64,000 bases of DNA from Rhizobium tumorigenes. Lineage in GTDB: Bacteria > Pseudomonadota > Alphaproteobacteria > Rhizobiales > Rhizobiaceae. Where the stretch lies: assembly GCF_003240565.2 (NCBI RefSeq), contig NZ_CP117258.1, positions 62,001 to 126,000 of the forward strand, given 5' to 3'. The notes beneath the pieces were generated by a model. The model saw only the letters and a list, made by a program, of their open reading frames with translations. It was not told where the DNA came from and searched no databases. Shown in pieces: positions 62,468 through 64,000 of the stretch (position 1 is its first letter; every line of letters begins with the position of its first letter). The position numbers and the translations under genes are program-made.

Positions 62468-63490
62468 ATGAGTGTCATCAGCAAACCGGCTGCGAATTTA
62501 AAAAGCTATAGCGCCAGAAACAGGGCGGGCCGGTCTTCAATGAACGCCGTCCCCCTATCGGTCCCCAGCGACGGTTTGACGATCCTTGTCGTCGACATCG
62601 ATGGCACGAATGCCGAGTTCGGTTTTGTGCAGAATGGCAAGCCGCTGCCATGCCGCCAATTGTTTTCAGTGGACATTCTTCGCGCCGGTGATCCGATCGG
62701 AGCTCGCGCGGCTATGGTCAAAGAGGTTGTCGCGCAATCCGGCCTATCGCCTCATGTCATCGTCAACACGGTTCCCGGTTTGATCGACACCGATCTCGAC
62801 CATGTCTTGTATGCCGGCAACATCCTGGTACTAAACGGACGAGCGCTTTTCAGGCATTGGAGCCGGCTTTCGGGCTATTGTGTCCCGCTCGACCGGTATG
62901 CAATTCTGATGCTCACTGGTGAGGTATTCGCCGGGATCGCTCAAGAGGCCTCACGGGTTCTCGGCATTTTCTTCGGGACTGGCCTCGACGCAGCTTATCT
63001 TGATAGGGGCGTTGCATTTCGAGGCGGCGGCTGGGCGCTTGAGCTCGGCAACATGCGGGTGCGCGGCGAAGGTTGCACTATCGAAGTCGTGCGCACGGAC
63101 TGCCTCGAAACTTATGCCTCCGGCCGGGCGCTTGCGGACCTTGCGACTCGCTATGGCGAGACCGCTGAGAGCGTATTCTGGGCGGCTGGCAAGGCGGCAC
63201 TGCAGGATGAACCGGTGCAGTTCGTCCGCGATCAGGCCTATGGTGTCGCCGCTGCGGTAGTGATGCTGTCGCCAACCACCATCGTCCTTTGCGGTGGCGT
63301 GCTGAACATCGACGGGTATCCGCGCGATAATCTCTCCCAACTGATTGAGGCGCACGCTCCAATTTCTGAAACCGGTTGTTCAATGGATCTTCGTTGGGCA
63401 GACCATGGCTGGTCCAACGTTTTGGACGGAGCGCCACATGTCGTCGCTGACCGCTGGCTGATCTCACCGTCAGAAATCGCCAGGGTCTAA
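62468..63490 (+). CDS. ROK-family sugar kinase-like protein
   Basis: The 340-aa protein carries the ROK/ASKHA phosphate motif ILVVDIDGTNAEFGFV (about 39-54), GIFFGTGLDAAYLDRG (about 165-180) and ELGNMRVRGEGC...DCLETYASGRALADLA. It resembles AlsK-type kinases. The zinc-binding CxCGxxGC sequence is degenerate: only the first and last cysteines remain. There is no N-terminal HTH, so it is kinase-like rather than a ROK repressor. It is divergent from the sugar ABC operon, so it may phosphorylate the imported sugar. ATG at 62468 or 62540. Confidence 0.82.
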   Translation: MSVISKPAANLKSYSARNRAGRSSMNAVPLSVPSDGLTILVVDIDGTNAEFGFVQNGKPLPCRQLFSVDILRAGDPIGARAAMVKEVVAQSGLSPHVIVNTVPGLIDTDLDHVLYAGNILVLNGRALFRHWSRLSGYCVPLDRYAILMLTGEVFAGIAQEASRVLGIFFGTGLDAAYLDRGVAFRGGGWALELGNMRVRGEGCTIEVVRTDCLETYASGRALADLATRYGETAESVFWAAGKAALQDEPVQFVRDQAYGVAAAVVMLSPTTIVLCGGVLNIDGYPRDNLSQLIEAHAPISETGCSMDLRWADHGWSNVLDGAPHVVADRWLISPSEIARV

Positions 63491-63561
63491 TAGACCTGAA
63501 TTTTACCTTTTAACCCGGGCGCAATCGCACCCGATTTCGAGAGCAGACGAGAGGAGAAACT

Positions 63562-64000
63562 ATGGAAAAGAGCAATCAGAGACTGGATGGCCGCGTCGCA
63601 GTGGTCACGGGCGGCGCCAGCGGAATTGGCGCGGGATGCGTCGCCGCTCTGGCCGAAGCTGGCGCGCAGGTCGTCATCCTCGACGCCAATGAAGCGGGAT
63701 TTGCAGAGGCGCGCAAGGGCGCTCCTGAAGGCACCGTCTTCGAAAAGCTCGAGGTTACCGACCCTGCGGCCGTCGACGCGATGGCTGAAACCCTGTTTGC
63801 TCGTTTCGGCCGTATCGACATACTCGTCAATTGTGCCGGGATCGGACGTCGGTCGGCTGCGGAAGACATTACCCCGGAAGAATGGCGCCTAGTGCTCGAC
63901 GTCAATCTGAATGGGACGTTTTGGTGCGCCCAGGCTTTCGGAAAGCGGATGATGGCCGACGGCAAGGGTGGCAGCATCGTTAGCATCGGCTCAATCTCCG
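63562..64000 (+). CDS. SDR-family dehydrogenase (partial, runs off window)
   Basis: 146 codons are visible from the ATG at 63562 (GAGGAGAAAC upstream). The cofactor motif is VTGGASGIGAGCVAALAEAGAQVVILD, the Asp at the end of strand 2 suggests NAD preference, and ILVNCAGIGRRSAAED and VNLNGTFWCAQAF follow. The window ends within the catalytic-Ser strand (IVSIGSIS). It follows the ROK gene by 71 bp, so it is probably a sugar or polyol dehydrogenase of the same pathway. Confidence 0.92.
   Translation, partial: MEKSNQRLDGRVAVVTGGASGIGAGCVAALAEAGAQVVILDANEAGFAEARKGAPEGTVFEKLEVTDPAAVDAMAETLFARFGRIDILVNCAGIGRRSAAEDITPEEWRLVLDVNLNGTFWCAQAFGKRMMADGKGGSIVSIGSIS

Noticed and set aside
1..64000. tRNA, rRNA, riboswitch, prophage or replication origin
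   Set aside because: Reading through the window I saw no tRNA cloverleaf, rRNA segment, recognised riboswitch core, phage structural gene or replication/partition gene.

Overview
The window looks like a high-GC alphaproteobacterial genome of the Rhizobiaceae (Rhizobium/Agrobacterium type). The reasons are the imp-type type VI secretion (T6SS) gene order with two tandem TssC-like genes, an Agrobacterium-like VgrG2/DUF2169/DUF4150-Ntox15/immunity module, an IalB-family protein, and rhizobial-style ABC operons. The assignment is inferred from gene content and protein motifs, not from a database search.

Layout. 1-3.8 kb (minus strand): a second TssC-like gene cut by the window edge, then tssC, tssB and tssA. 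4.0-17.2 kb (plus strand): clpV/tssH, hcp, an unrecognised gene, an RNase A-like toxin with a CdiI_2-type immunity gene, vgrG, a small accessory gene, an LHH-nuclease effector, two SUKH immunity genes, a PAAR gene and a damaged second vgrG. 17.2-24.6 kb: a graveyard of T6SS cargo. It holds a frameshifted DUF2169 adaptor, a DUF4150-Ntox15 (Tde2-like) DNase effector broken by several frameshifts, an intact GAD/DUF1851-like immunity gene, a frameshifted second copy, orphan toxin tails, and a duplicated VRR-nuclease-tail/DUF3396 unit. Toxins there are broken while two immunity genes remain open.

24.9-39.5 kb: a two-partner-secretion/CDI-like locus in one orientation: an ialB-like gene, tpsB (outer-membrane transporter), a lipoprotein, a 3,691-aa tpsA/cdiA-like exoprotein with a variable C-terminal toxin tail, and a small immunity candidate. 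A complete IS3-family element (39.7-40.9 kb) follows directly.

41.0-48.4 kb (minus strand): a 2-aminoethylphosphonate-type uptake and degradation operon (ABC ATPase, two permeases, binding protein, phosphonoacetaldehyde hydrolase PhnX, a FAD-dependent amine oxidase) with its LysR regulator. No PhnW transaminase is present, so the FAD enzyme is the likely source of phosphonoacetaldehyde.

48.4-59 kb: a patchwork of small functions and gene remnants: a GGDEF diguanylate cyclase, an IS21 scar, a broken phosphoribosyltransferase, AraC plus an MFS exporter, a divergent TetR/SDR pair, a 2H phosphoesterase, an EamA transporter, and fragments of Ku and DUF4142 genes. 59.2-64 kb: a ribose/fructose-type sugar ABC operon (minus strand) divergent from a ROK-family kinase-like gene and an SDR dehydrogenase that runs off the window, probably one sugar or polyol catabolic unit.
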